Shown here piece by piece: positions 1-9,439 of a stretch of 64,000 nt of DNA. Made by a program: the position numbers and the translations under genes. The notes below the pieces were generated by a model. The model was not told the origin of the DNA, searched no databases, and was given only the letters and a program-made list of their open reading frames with translations. The first letter of the stretch is position 1. Every line of letters begins with the position of its first letter. The stretch spans positions 62,001 through 126,000 of the forward strand of contig CAJZBQ010000022.1 of assembly GCA_914767885.1 (NCBI GenBank), read 5' to 3'. This DNA is from Blepharisma stoltei (lineage: Eukaryota > Ciliophora > Heterotrichea > Heterotrichida > Blepharismidae).

Positions 1-1
1 G

Positions 2-715
2 ATGCCAAGAATAGAGACTTTTATAGACTTCATGAAAAAATTACGCATCAAAAACGACGATAATCTCCTTGTGTGCTACGACCGATATGGGGGAGGATTC
101 ACAGCTCCACGTGTATGGTATACTTTTAAATGCTTTGGCAGGAAAAATGTAGCTATTCTTGATGGTGGGCTGCCTAAATGGATTTCTGAAGGATATCCTA
201 CGGTAAGTTCTGAGTATGAAATTTATGAAAATCCTACAAGTGAAAATGATATAGATTATCAGTATAAATTTGATGAAAATAAGGTAAAAAGTTTGGAAAC
301 TGTGGCTTCGTATCTAGCTCAGCTGAAAAATCCTACAGAAAATAGCACCCAGGTACTTGATGCAAGGCCTCCTAAACGATTTTCAGGGACAGATCCAGAG
401 CCAAGAAAAGGAATCAGGAGCGGCCACGCCAAAAATTCAAAAAATCATTTTTTTAAACTAAATTTCAATGCTGATGGTACTTTTAAAAGTCCTGAAGAGT
501 TAAGAAAACAGTTTATAGATTCTGGGATCAATATGAGCGAAAATTCTCATACAATAAATATGTGTGGGACTGGGGTGACTGCATGTGTGAATTTATTTGC
601 AATGGAGCTTGCTGGAAAACAGAACACTTCTTTATATGATGGCTCATGGACTGAGTATGCCACAAGATTTCCAAATGAGCAGCTGGAAAACGAATATTTT
701 GAAAAATTAGCTTAG
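2..715 (+). CDS. Rhodanese-type sulfurtransferase (3-mercaptopyruvate sulfurtransferase-like), 5' partial
   Basis: Two-domain rhodanese family enzyme that moves sulfur from thiosulfate or mercaptopyruvate to an acceptor through a cysteine persulfide. The visible 237 residues start inside the first domain, with FTAPRVWYTFKCFGRKNV and VAILDGGLPKW. The second domain carries DARPPKRFSG and the active-site loop CGTGVTAC (about residues 189-196), with the catalytic Cys first in the loop. The family normally begins about 70 residues earlier, so the gene very probably starts upstream of the window and the ATG at position 2 is an internal Met. It ends in TAG. No insertion is seen in this part. The family call is firm. 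The choice between mercaptopyruvate and thiosulfate sulfurtransferase is not settled. Confidence 0.88.
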   Translation: MPRIETFIDFMKKLRIKNDDNLLVCYDRYGGGFTAPRVWYTFKCFGRKNVAILDGGLPKWISEGYPTVSSEYEIYENPTSENDIDYQYKFDENKVKSLETVASYLAQLKNPTENSTQVLDARPPKRFSGTDPEPRKGIRSGHAKNSKNHFFKLNFNADGTFKSPEELRKQFIDSGINMSENSHTINMCGTGVTACVNLFAMELAGKQNTSLYDGSWTEYATRFPNEQLENEYFEKLA

Positions 716-770
716 ATTTTAGCTCAAATTTAAATAAAAGTTGTTCTTAAGCTTATTATAAATTATCCTA

Positions 771-2694
771 CTATTGCTTACTCCCCCCCTCCGTGAGTGA
801 ACAAAACCATTAGAAAAATCGCCATTTTTTGCCCAAAAAAAAACCCACCCTCCGTGAGTGAACAAAAATTTTTTATGGAAAAAAAAATTTGATATATAAA
901 TGATAATTAATATAATGAAATCTAGAGCTAATTCTGTTTAATTTTAAATGAATTGCATTTTAAAACATAAATTTTATAAATTAAATTAATATTTGCTTCA
1001 AATTTTTGCAAATTAGGATTTTTTTAAATTTCAAAAAAAAAATTTTTTAGAAAATTTATATATAAATTTTTTTAAAAAAAAAAAATTAACCCCCCTCCGT
1101 GAGTGAACAAAATTTTTTTGTTCACTCACGGAGGGGGGGGGAGTTAGTTTCTTTTACTGTTTCCTTATCTCCAGGTAATTGCCAGCCACGCTGTCTAATT
1201 TCACAGCCTTCAAGTTTATTATTTATGACGGTATCATCAAGTCTTAGAGATCTGAAAATCGCCATGATGCCAAATAGTAAAGCTGCCCAAGTTAGAGACC
1301 AGCCCAACACAACTAGCACTGCAATTACTTGAGTAGAAAGGGTATCGCCTGATTTTCCATCCCAGAAGCACCCATTAGCATCAGTAATAAAGCCAGGTAT
1401 ACTCCTCTGGATATTTTACTATCTTTTTAGTATATTTCTATTTTCTATTTAAAACTGTCTAAAAATGCAAGAAAAATACTCATCAAGCTATAAAAGCCCT
1501 CCAATAAGCCCAGGCAAGAAGAAAGTGGCAGTCACGTTCATCACATCGTCAATCCTTGCTAATCTGCAGAAATAGAAACCAATAGCAAAAATAATCCCAC
1601 TAAGGATTCCACAAAGTCCAGCTTGCCATGGAGTTGTGTCATAAGCAGAGTCTGAAATTACAATCATCCCTGCTATAAATCCTTGATAAACTGCTACATA
1701 GTGAGTATGAAGATCTTTTTTCGCCAAAGTTAAAAGCTTTAACGTCACAATGGCTGACATCCCTCCACAGATCCATGAGTTACAAGCTGCAAGTCCTCTT
1801 GCAGTCGCTGTTGGAGATAAAGAAATATTTAGCCCAAAAATCCCTAAAATCACCAAAACAGCTCCAACAATATAAGTCGTCGGCAAGGAGATTTTCCACT
1901 CGTCTGAGTCAGGGTCGTCAAATCTTCCAGGCCTTGGGCCTAATTCCCCTTTGGTTAGCAGTAAACTTTTTAATAGCTAACCATTAATTTCTCTTTTTCG
2001 TATTATATTAAAATTAAATATAATTTCTTTCCACAAATTTAAAGGGAAAATCTAATTTAATTTTTAAAAACATATTTTTGCTCTTAATCAGAGGGTAATA
2101 ATAAGGATTTTTCTAATGGCTTTTTATCAAGGGAGTAAAGAAAATGGCTCCTATAAGTCCAAAAGCTCCTGCAAACATGTGAATATTAATAGCGCCACCG
2201 TTGTCAATCAAAGGCTTATTAAGCTCAATGTCAAGCCAGCCGCCTCCCCACGACCAAGCTACAATGACAGGCCAGACGAAAAGCATAAGCCACCATGAAA
2301 ACCAAGGGTAGACCTGGTATTTTGCTCTTTCGCTTATGGCACCATTGATGATGAACAGGACGAAAAATCCGCAGAGTGCAAAGTAGGATGCACAAGCCCC
2401 GTGGTTCTTGGATTTTTCAGTTAGCCAGTGTTTGCCGCCGAAGTCTTCATTTCCAATATATTCGCTGTCTGCTGGGTTGCCAAAGGCGAAACCATAGCCT
2501 AACAGCCACCAAGCTACGATTCCAACTGAGAATTGAAGCCAATTCTTCATGACAAGATAATTGCTAAAGCCGCCACGAGTCACACCATGCTCCATCACTG
2601 TGAGGCCGATCTATATAAGGTTTACGAGTCCTATGAAAACTATCACGTCGCCCACTGCATTGAAAGTGAGCGGACAGTTTTGAGTCGAAGACAT
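771..2694 (-). CDS. Ammonium transporter (AMT/Rh family), interrupted by IESs and a MITE
   Basis: Polytopic plasma-membrane ammonium channel/transporter. AMT landmarks appear in order: N-terminal MEHGVTRGGF; NGAISERAKYQ; DNGGAINIHMFAGAFGLIGA; GPRPGRF; LSPTATARGLAACNSWICGG; QGFIAGMIVISD; ARIDDVMNV; and the C-terminal tail LRLDDTVINNKLEGCEI. The coding sequence is broken by a 15-nt intron (2611-2625) and by TA-bounded insertions at 1958-2126 and 1400-1490. Removing each restores one AMT frame. The last codons are split by a MITE (781-1144): joining across its TA gives Thr-Lys-Gln-TAG, with the stop at 771-773. The start is ATG at 2692-2694 (MSSTQNCPLTFNAVGD). TGA is not needed as Trp here because the Trps seen are TGG. 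As read in the window the gene cannot be translated whole. Confidence 0.88.
781..1144 (+). mobile_element. MITE (CTCCGTGAG family), full length, in the ammonium transporter 3' end
   Basis: Bounded by TA (779-780 and 1145-1146). The left end has two direct copies of CTCCGTGAGTGAACAAA (about 788 and 850). The right end is a near-perfect hairpin of the same motif (1091-1140). The middle is AT-rich and shared with the other copies, for example TGATAATTAATATAATGAAATC. No coding capacity is seen. Confidence 0.9.
1400..1490 (-). other. Short TA-bounded IES (91 bp)
   Basis: AT-rich insertion between GLIGGLL and PGFITDANG of the ammonium transporter. It brings in a TAG stop. Removing 91 bp including one TA joins the two conserved blocks in frame. 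Confidence 0.75.
1958..2126 (-). other. TA-bounded IES (169 bp)
   Basis: Interrupts the ammonium transporter between AIFFTPLI and TKGELGPRPGRF. Removal of 169 bp with one TA corrects both the frame (length is 1 mod 3) and the stop. The sequence is AT-rich with no coding signal. Confidence 0.77.
2611..2625 (-). other. 15-nt spliceosomal intron in the ammonium transporter
   Basis: On the minus strand the sequence GTAAACCTTATATAG lies in frame and ends in a stop codon. Removing it joins VFIGL to IGLTVMEHGVTR without a frame change. Length 15 nt with GT...AG ends matches the tiny introns known from heterotrich ciliates. Confidence 0.82.
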
Positions 2695-4081
2695 TAAATA
2701 TTATGGCTAATATAGGGAATTATTGTGTATATTAATAGAAAAAAATAAGAAAAATAATGAGAATTAATTGGATTTTAGAGGAAAAAAGAATATTTAAATC
2801 AAATAATGAGATTTGAATAAGGATTAAGATATGCTTATGAGCCAGTAAAATAAGGAAAATAAGGAAAGAAAAGGGAAGAAAAAATTGAAGGTGGGAGAAC
2901 ATTGAAAGAATTAAAGGTGTGAAATGAAAAATTATTAACGGGAAAATGGAACTTTAAATTTTGGCTTTTAAATGGTATCTCTGTTTGAAAATAGTATTTG
3001 ACTTATTTAAAATTTTTAGATATTAATAAAGAAATTACAAAAATAATAATTATAATTTCCTCCTTGATTTATGCATCTTCAAGGCATAAATATAGCTAGT
3101 TTTAACTTACCCCCCTCCTTTAAATTGAAACAAAAAATCCTGTTTGAATTTAAGGGAGCAATTTTTTAAAAAAAAAAAATTATATAAATAAAATTTTTGA
3201 AACTAAAAAATAAAAATTAAGCGCAATACTTTAAATTTAATTTATTCTTATAAAGAATTTATTTAAAAATCTAATCGATTCGGTATCATAGCTTTTCTAT
3301 TAAATAGCTAAATCTATAAATTAGTATGTTACCAAAATTTCTTATTAAAAAAAATTAGGTTAAAGTACCCAAAAAAATCGATTTTACCTATATTTTGTTC
3401 CAACTTAAAAGGGGAGCTAAATAATTTTTAGCTTATTTTAAATCCATATGTCAAATATAGTAATTTGAAAAAATAAGCAGCTAGATCAATAATCTTAATA
3501 GTTATAATTAGATAATTTTAATCGAAAATGGATATATTTTTATTTAATATTTAAAATTAAATGATCTGATGGATTTTTATGTGTTGCTCTGATTATTTAT
3601 TTTCTAAAGCATATCATTTTTCAATTAAAATAAATAAATAAATCATAAAAAAATTTGCAATCTTTTTCATATAAATGAGCAGCTATAATCTAATCTTTAA
3701 TTTGATTATTTGTTTTAACAAGCTTAAAATTATAGATGAAAGGGTCCAAAAGAACAGAAGAATAAAAATAAACAACTAGGTATAAATAGGAAAAATATAG
3801 CAGCCTCAAAAAATAAGTACAGAAATCCCATTGCATTTTAAAGCTCTAAACCTCAAACCGCCCTCAGAAAATTATATCGCTTAAGCTTTAAATACAGCCT
3901 CCTTCAATACTAATCATCAGAACTATGTATTCTGAGTTAACATAACTATAATTAAAGCTGATAGTCATTATCAATTCCTTCTCAATAAATTTTCATTAAA
4001 AAGCTGATAAAAAAGCATATCTTCGCTTGAAAAATAATTATCGATATTTCTCGAATCCATCATTCCATTTATAATCAAATA
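2695..4081. other. Intergenic region without recognised gene
   Basis: About 1.4 kb of AT-rich DNA between the divergent ammonium transporter and p23 genes. Apart from the inverted-repeat element at 3110-3417, nothing coding is recognised. It must hold the promoters of both genes, but no motif can be assigned. Confidence 0.5.
3110..3417. mobile_element. Diverged MITE with CCCCTCCTTTAAATTG ends
   Basis: TA at 3108-3109 and 3418-3419. The left end CCCCCCTCCTTTAAATTGAA is matched by an inverted right end reading GCTCCCCTTTTAAGTTGGAA. The length (308 bp) and C-rich tip resemble the CTCCGTGAG MITEs, but the terminal motif differs. It is a separate subfamily or an old copy. Confidence 0.6.
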
Positions 4082-4714
4082 ATGGAAGCAAGGCACACAC
4101 CAATAAAATGGGCTCAAAGAAAAGCACAAGTGTTCATTACACTCGAATTAAACAATCTAATAGAGAACTCGTGTACCATTCAAACTACTCCTGAAGGTGG
4201 AATTCACTTTAAAGGTACCAATAAGGATACAGGGAGCGAAGTCACAGTCGATTTAGAACTTTTCGAAAAGATCGTCCCAGCAGAATGCAAGTGGAAAGTC
4301 ACAGGAAGGAGCGTGCAGTTAAGTTTAGCTAAAGAAAACAAAGAAGTTGAATATTGGCCAAGACTTTTGAAGCAAACAGGGAAATTACCTTGGATTGCAA
4401 TTGATTGGAGTAAGTGGGTTGATGAAGAAGACGAAAACTCTAATTCGGTTTCCTAAATATTTTTAAATCCAGGGTGTTAGGGTGTTAAAATTTTTTTAAA
4501 AAATTTTTATATATAAAAATAGAGTAAGGCCAAACCTGATTTTGATTACGATTACAATAATATGCCTGATTACGATGAAGGTGAAGACTCAGATGAAGAA
4601 TCAGAAGAGGAAGAAGCGCCTGCTGATTTGGGTGACTTAGATGGTGAAAAAGGAGATATCCCAACAGGAGCAATGCCTGCTGAAGAGGCTGGAGAAGAAA
4701 AGAAAACAGAATAA
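4082..4714 (+). CDS. p23-like Hsp90 co-chaperone (CS domain)
   Basis: Small acidic co-chaperone that binds closed Hsp90. Residues 1-115 form a CS/p23 beta-sandwich, with WAQRKAQVFITLEL, FKGTNKDTGSEVTVDLELFEKI, AECKWKVTGRSVQLSLAK and the family-typical PWIAIDWSKWVDEEDE. A TA-bounded insertion (4443-4526) brings in TAA. Removing it joins DENS to KAKPDFDYDYNN and an acidic tail rich in Asp/Glu (DEESEEEEAPADL), as expected for p23. The stop is TAA at 4712-4714. The start ATG is the first in frame and matches the family N-terminus. The gene faces away from the ammonium transporter. Confidence 0.87.
4443..4526 (+). other. TA-bounded IES (84 bp) in p23
   Basis: TA at 4441-4442 and 4525-4526. It is 84 bp long (a multiple of 3) but contains TAA. 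It includes GGTGTTAGGGTGTTA and a poly-T/poly-A block. Excision fuses the CS domain to the acidic tail in frame. Confidence 0.78.
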
Positions 4715-4852
4715 TAGACTAATCAATATATGTTTTAAGACATAATTAAAAGCGTGTTCGGCCTTCATCGTAAATCATTTCTTTAAGAAAATTCTCAATC
4801 TCACACATATTTTATTGCATCGCAATATTTATATTAGCATTACCATTTAAAT

Positions 4853-5503
4853 TTAGCCCTCAGATTCATCAGTTCTCGACGACTCATGAAACTTAAACAC
4901 GCCATCATTATACTTTTCCTGGTCATTTATTTCTTTATCTGACACATCTTTAGACGTTGGCGTTTGGACTTCATTGCTATATCCATAACCATTTAAATCA
5001 TTCACTGAAATTTCTGTGTTTTTCATCCTATTAAGCATCCTCAGCAATTTAAAATAAATCAACAAAAGCCTAACCAAATTTATCAAAACAGCCAAAATTT
5101 CTCCTGCATAGCTAATTAACCCTGCTATCCCAAAAGATATACAACAAATTAAGCAGCTGATGCTTAAACAAGTAACGTCAGCAATGTTTCACTTTTCGCT
5201 GAAGAAAGTTACGTTTCCTTCCATAAAAACCCTATAAACTACTTCAAAAATCGCAAGAATAAGCATCAATACTAATAAAATGACAGCGATTGCAAAGTAT
5301 AGTTGGCTTAAGCCAAATATAATCCCTGCGAGGAGTCAGACAGTCAACATGATGAAAAACAAATACAAAATTTTGCTTATTTTCGAGTAATAAAATCGAG
5401 AAAGCATAACTTTTAAGTTTCGTCGCTGCTTTTTCAGTAAGTTTGATGCTGATATGATTTCAATAGGAGAAAAAACTCCTTTTGTGTTTGAAATGTTTTC
5501 CAT
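4853..5503 (-). CDS. Four-helix membrane protein resembling an isolated voltage-sensor domain
   Basis: 216-residue protein, visible as one frame only with TGA read as Trp (for example in LTVWLLAG and SEKWNIAD). Four hydrophobic helices lie at about residues 46-66, 68-92, 104-125 and 136-158. Helix 3 begins WNIADV, like the S3 of voltage sensors, and helix 4 carries spaced basic residues (NLVRLLLIYFKLLRMLNRMK). The C-terminus is hydrophilic and acidic. This layout fits a proton-channel or voltage-sensor-like protein. No pore region or phosphatase domain follows. A generic four-TM protein is the alternative. Start ATG at 5501-5503; stop at 4853. It is convergent with p23. Confidence 0.55.
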
Positions 5504-5769
5504 TGGCTTTTTTTATAAAATGCATAAATAGGTTTTAAGAGATTAATAATTCGTAGTAAAAATATGCATTAATCAGAAAAATATACAAAGGTTTTGTAGA
5601 TTTAAATAAATTCATCATAGTTTCCGACAGATGAATAACCGCCTTTACCAATAAATTAAAATTGAGTTATAGCTTATTCTGACTTTTGGACGCTTATAAG
5701 CCGATCTACTGGCTCATTGACTAGCCAGGAGGACTAACTGGAGGCTAAATTTAATATCTTCTTGCCTTT

Positions 5770-6259
5770 TCAAAAAATTGACATTAATGATGGAATTGCG
5801 ACAACAAGAAAAAATTTCCCAAAATCTTGACCATTTGAAAAAATAAAACAGGTCGCAGGAGGCAGTTTTTCCAGGGTGGGATGCAGGCTTTGGGCTGACT
5901 GGGCCTTCTGTCGACCCATAGGCAAGAGGGCTGACGACGCAACACCAATTGGGCACTTCTGGAAGAGCATTATGTTGCCTGCAATTGGCAGAGGTAGTTC
6001 CAGAAGGAGATATTGGACGTTTCCCTAATATCCTGAGCACTAACAGAGGTGAAGATTGTCCTGTGCTAAAATTTTTGATCCAAGCAGGTTCGGGTGAGTC
6101 TCCCCACTAGACTGACGGCGTCACCATTTTTGGTAGCCCAGAAGGAAAAGAGCATTAGGTAGCTTTAGTGCTTAGCGCCACATGAGAGCGCGAAGCTGAA
6201 GCTCGACTGGATAGTGGCTGAAATAAGCCCCGTTTTAACCCTCTCTAGCCGTATCTCTG
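5770..6259. mobile_element. Dispersed retroposon, copy 1
   Basis: The segment from about 5880 to 6255 is clearly similar to 57880-58250, for example GCATTAGGTAGCTTTAGTG and CGTTTTAACCCTCTCTA. Possible short target-site duplications (TCTTRCCTTTT) lie near 5760 and 6262. It is markedly more GC-rich than the surroundings. Any ORFs inside it look incidental. Confidence 0.6.
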
Positions 6260-6284
6260 TCTTACCTTTTGCTTATTACATCCA

Positions 6285-6790
6285 TGGAGAGGGAGAAGCA
6301 ACTGGAAGACCTTGGAAAGGCAGGGATTACGGAGGAGATCGTACAGGAAATCGAGTGGTGAATTGCTGAAAAGGAAAGGAAGGAACTCCTAGTGGAGGAA
6401 GAGGCCCGGCGCACGACAGCGATGGTCATTGAGCCATCCGGCTGCTAAAGGGTCAGCTGGTTTCCCTACGTTGCGGCCAGCAGAGAGGTCGCCGCGGGAA
6501 GAGTTGCTTCCGTGGGAAGGGGTTGCTGCCCGATGAAAACTGCTAGCTGCGGCTCTATGGGGGTGGCTGATATTTTTGGGTCGATGCTCCGGAAAGTTGA
6601 GGAGGAAAGAGAAGGATCCTGATAAATGCAGAGAGACTATATTTGATTGAGTGTCGCATGTTTGGGATTAAGGTAGGGTCCAGGAAGTTGAGTAGGAAAG
6701 AGAGGGATCCTGATAAATGCAGAGAGACTATATTTGATTATGCCGTATGTTTAGGATTAGGGTAGGGTGTAAATAAATCTTTTTCTTCTT
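6285..6790 (+). mobile_element. Retroposon with 13-bp target-site duplication and internal tandem repeat
   Basis: Flanked by perfect copies of CTTATTACATCCA (6272-6284 and 6791-6803). Inside, a short frame at its start encodes an acidic coiled peptide (EKERKELLVEEEARRTTAM) if TGA is Trp. An 86-88-bp unit is tandemly repeated (about 6591-6678 and 6681-6768, sharing GGATCCTGATAAATGCAGAG). The right end has AATAAA followed by a CTT-rich tail. It lies directly upstream of the ORP start codon. Confidence 0.68.
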
Positions 6791-6825
6791 CTTATTACAT
6801 CCAAAAGTGGGATTTAGCTATACAA

Positions 6826-9014
6826 ATGGAAGGCTCTTTGAAGAAGTGGACTAATTACGTCTATGGCTGGAGAAAACGCTTTTTCAGTATCCAAAACGGT
6901 GTTTTAAAATACTACAAGAAAAAAGGAGGCAAACTTAAAGGAAATATCGTCCTAACCAACTCTCAAATCCAATCCCACACTAACCCAAAGAGATTTATAA
7001 TAGCATCTGGTGTTACAGAAATCCATCTCAAAGCAGAAAATCCTATTGAAGCTCAGAAGTGGATGACCGCGCTGAGATCCCAACAAAGTTTTATTAGGTC
7101 TATGTCTCTGAGTGATGCCAGACCGACAAGGCTTCCTGATATAGAAATTCCTGCTCCATCAGGAGGGAAAACAATAGCGATAAAAGTTGGAGAACTTTGA
7201 GGAATTCATGCACAAATACAAGAAGCAGTGGATATGATACCGATGGCTGAGAGAACGAGGATATTGCAATTTCCTGTGGATGGCGCTGTTTTGGCCTTGA
7301 TTTTCCCACTGGAAAAATTTTTTGGTTCGACCAGTACCATATGGCTTTGGTCAAACCAAAAAATTTTCCCAGTGGGAAAATCTAGGCCAACATAGCGCCA
7401 TCCATGGGTAAACACTATACCAGGACTTCAGCGGGTAATTTTTCTGACCCAAGCTATAAAAAAGGTTTCAGCAGAAATTTTGGATGCAATTGATATGGAA
7501 GAAAGTAAAAGAAATACTGTTATAAATGGATCGAAGTCGGTAGAGATAGCACCGATTCAGGAAAAGTTACAAAGTTTTGCGAATCAAATGGATGAGTCAG
7601 CATTAGTTGTAGAACAACTAGAAAAAGAAATTGAATTTACTGAAGTAAAAGACCAAATTGCTGACTTCCAGTCTATATATTTATATAAAATTGTGTTAAT
7701 ATCTATTATTAATTTAGATCATTTTTTTCTAATTTTGAGCCTAGAAAAATATATTTAATTTTTAGAGAAAGGAGTGAAGAAATTGTAGTAAAAATCGAAC
7801 AAGAAGAAAATGTATTGAAAATTCCACACAGAAAGTGCTTGCCTGTGCTTCGGAATCCTAATCAAAAATTCAGTATCTGAAAAGTTATCCAGGATTCTAT
7901 AGGAAAAGAATTAAGCAAAATTACAGTTCCTGTTTATTTTAATGAGCCCTTAAGCTTTTTACAGAGATTTTGTCAAGACTTGACATATTCTGATGTAATA
8001 GTCAGAGCTGCTGAAGAGTCTGATCCTTTATTAAGGCTTGCATTGGTAGCTTGTTTTGCAGCAAGTGGCTACGCAGGCAGTGAAAATCGCTTAATGAAGC
8101 CTTTTAACCCTCTATTAGGCGAAACTTTTGAGCTTGAAACCAACGGCTTTAGAGTAATCTCTGAACAAGTAAGCCACCATCCTCCAGTCTCCGCAATCCA
8201 TTGTGACCATCCTGTATTTGCATTTTGGGGTAATACTGAAGTAAAAACCAGTTTTAAAGGGACCTATCTGCAAGTAAACCCCACTGGAACATTCCATCTT
8301 GTAATATACCATTCAAATAAAATTATAAAAAAAATCAATAAATTTCAAAAAAATCCTTATTCTCTATATTTCCATATAAAGCCTTACAATGACCATTTTA
8401 TTTACCACAAAATCAAAACCAACGTCCACAATATCATTATGGGAAAAATTTATATAGAAAACCATGGAGACTTAGAAATGTCTAATTATACCACAGGTGA
8501 CCGTGCCACACTTAATTTTGTAAAAAAAAAAAGCTGGTTTGAAAAAACCACCCATGAAGTAACTGGGTCTGTTTTCGACACTGACGGAAATGCGGTATAT
8601 TCAATAGAAGGGACTTGAACACAAGGACTAAAAATCAAGCATATAGCTACAGAAAGAGTTATCATTGGGTATGAAGTCTACCCAAGCCCTCCTGACTATG
8701 AACAGAGCTATTTTTTTACAGATTTTGCGTTACAGCTTAATATTCCGCCTGAATATTTCCCTGGGCTGACCCCTACAGATGCAAGATTTAGACCTGACCA
8801 GCGAGCATTGGAAAATGGAGACTTAAAATTGGGTGCTGAAGAAAAGGTCAGGCTAGAAGAAAAACAAAGAGAAGCCAGGAGAAAAAGAGAGGAAGAAGGG
8901 ATTGAGTATAAGCCTGCATGATTTTATAATGAAAATGACGAGTGGATTTATAATGGGGAGTATTGGAATAGAAGAAAACTCCAACAATTTGAAGGGTTAC
9001 CAGATATATTTTAA
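6826..9014 (+). CDS. Oxysterol-binding protein-related protein with PH domain (ORP)
   Basis: Lipid-transfer protein acting at membrane contact sites. Residues 1-100 are a PH domain (MEGSLKKWTNYVYGWRKRFF, EAQKWMTALR), a charged coiled linker follows, then the ORD. The ORD shows the lid/core motif around KVIQDSIGKELSKITVP, the fingerprint EQVSHHPPVSA, and C-terminal DARFRPDQRALENGD. Two strictly conserved Trps, in SI-W-KVIQDS and the final PA-W-FYN, are encoded by TGA. Three TA-bounded IESs (7264-7410, 7676-7764, 8304-8378) interrupt it. Removal gives one frame ending GLPDIF-TAA. The start is the first ATG before the PH domain, just after a retroposon. It converges on the PLD gene. Confidence 0.92.
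7264..7410 (+). other. Palindromic TA-bounded IES (147 bp) in ORP
   Basis: TA at 7262-7263 and 7409-7410. Nearly the whole element is an inverted repeat (GGATGGCGCTGTTTTGGCC... mirrored at the right). It belongs to the same family as 10044-10198. Removing it joins ERTRI to NTIPGLQ in frame. Confidence 0.82.
7676..7764 (+). other. TA-bounded IES (89 bp) in ORP
   Basis: TA at 7674-7675 and 7763-7764. AT-rich; shifts the frame and adds TAA. Excision joins DFQS to RERSEEIVVKIEQ. Confidence 0.78.
8304..8378 (+). other. In-frame, stop-free TA-bounded IES (75 bp) in the ORD
   Basis: TA at 8302-8303 and 8377-8378. It is 75 bp, a multiple of 3 with no stop, so it reads through as 25 Lys/Ile/Asn-rich residues in the middle of the conserved ORD. 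Removal restores the uninterrupted family alignment TFHLV-KPYNDHFIYH. Confidence 0.68.
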
Positions 9015-9035
9015 TTGAATTTTTATAAGGAAACA

Positions 9036-9395
9036 CTAAAAATCTCTTTTTAGTACTTTTGATGGGAATGCATACGATTCAGGCTCCATATCAATATTGT
9101 TTTTCTCTAAAATTTGTCTGACTTGCTGTGATAAATCCTCCACAACGCCTTCTTGTTTTAAATTTTCAATATGCATGTCTTGCATGATGAAATCTTGGTC
9201 ATTTTCTTCAATGATATTCTGAATTGCTTCCAATAGTTCTGGGGATTCTCCATGCTTAGAAATCATGTTTTCTATTAAGCTCTGAGCTTGCCTTTCCAAA
9301 AATTTTTCTTCAATTTGGAGCTTAGACAATTCATTGAATACGCTGTTATAGACCTGTTTTAAGGTTTCTTCTTGATTTTCTAGCTTTTTTTGCAT
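9036..9395 (-). CDS. Small coiled-coil protein, unknown
   Basis: 119-residue uninterrupted frame from ATG to stop, rich in Glu, Gln, Lys and Leu. Heptad-like segments cover most of its length (KLENQEETLKQVYNSVFNEL, LQIEEKFLERQAQSLIENM). There is no signal peptide, membrane segment or catalytic motif. It sits between the convergent ends of ORP and PLD with about 20 bp to the ORP stop. Codon use resembles its neighbours. No family is recognised. Confidence 0.6.
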   Translation of the reverse strand: MQKKLENQEETLKQVYNSVFNELSKLQIEEKFLERQAQSLIENMISKHGESPELLEAIQNIIEENDQDFIMQDMHIENLKQEGVVEDLSQQVRQILEKNNIDMEPESYAFPSKVLKRDF

Positions 9396-9439
9396 TTTAT
9401 TTATTTTTATTATTTTAATATAGTTTTAATCAATAAGAG

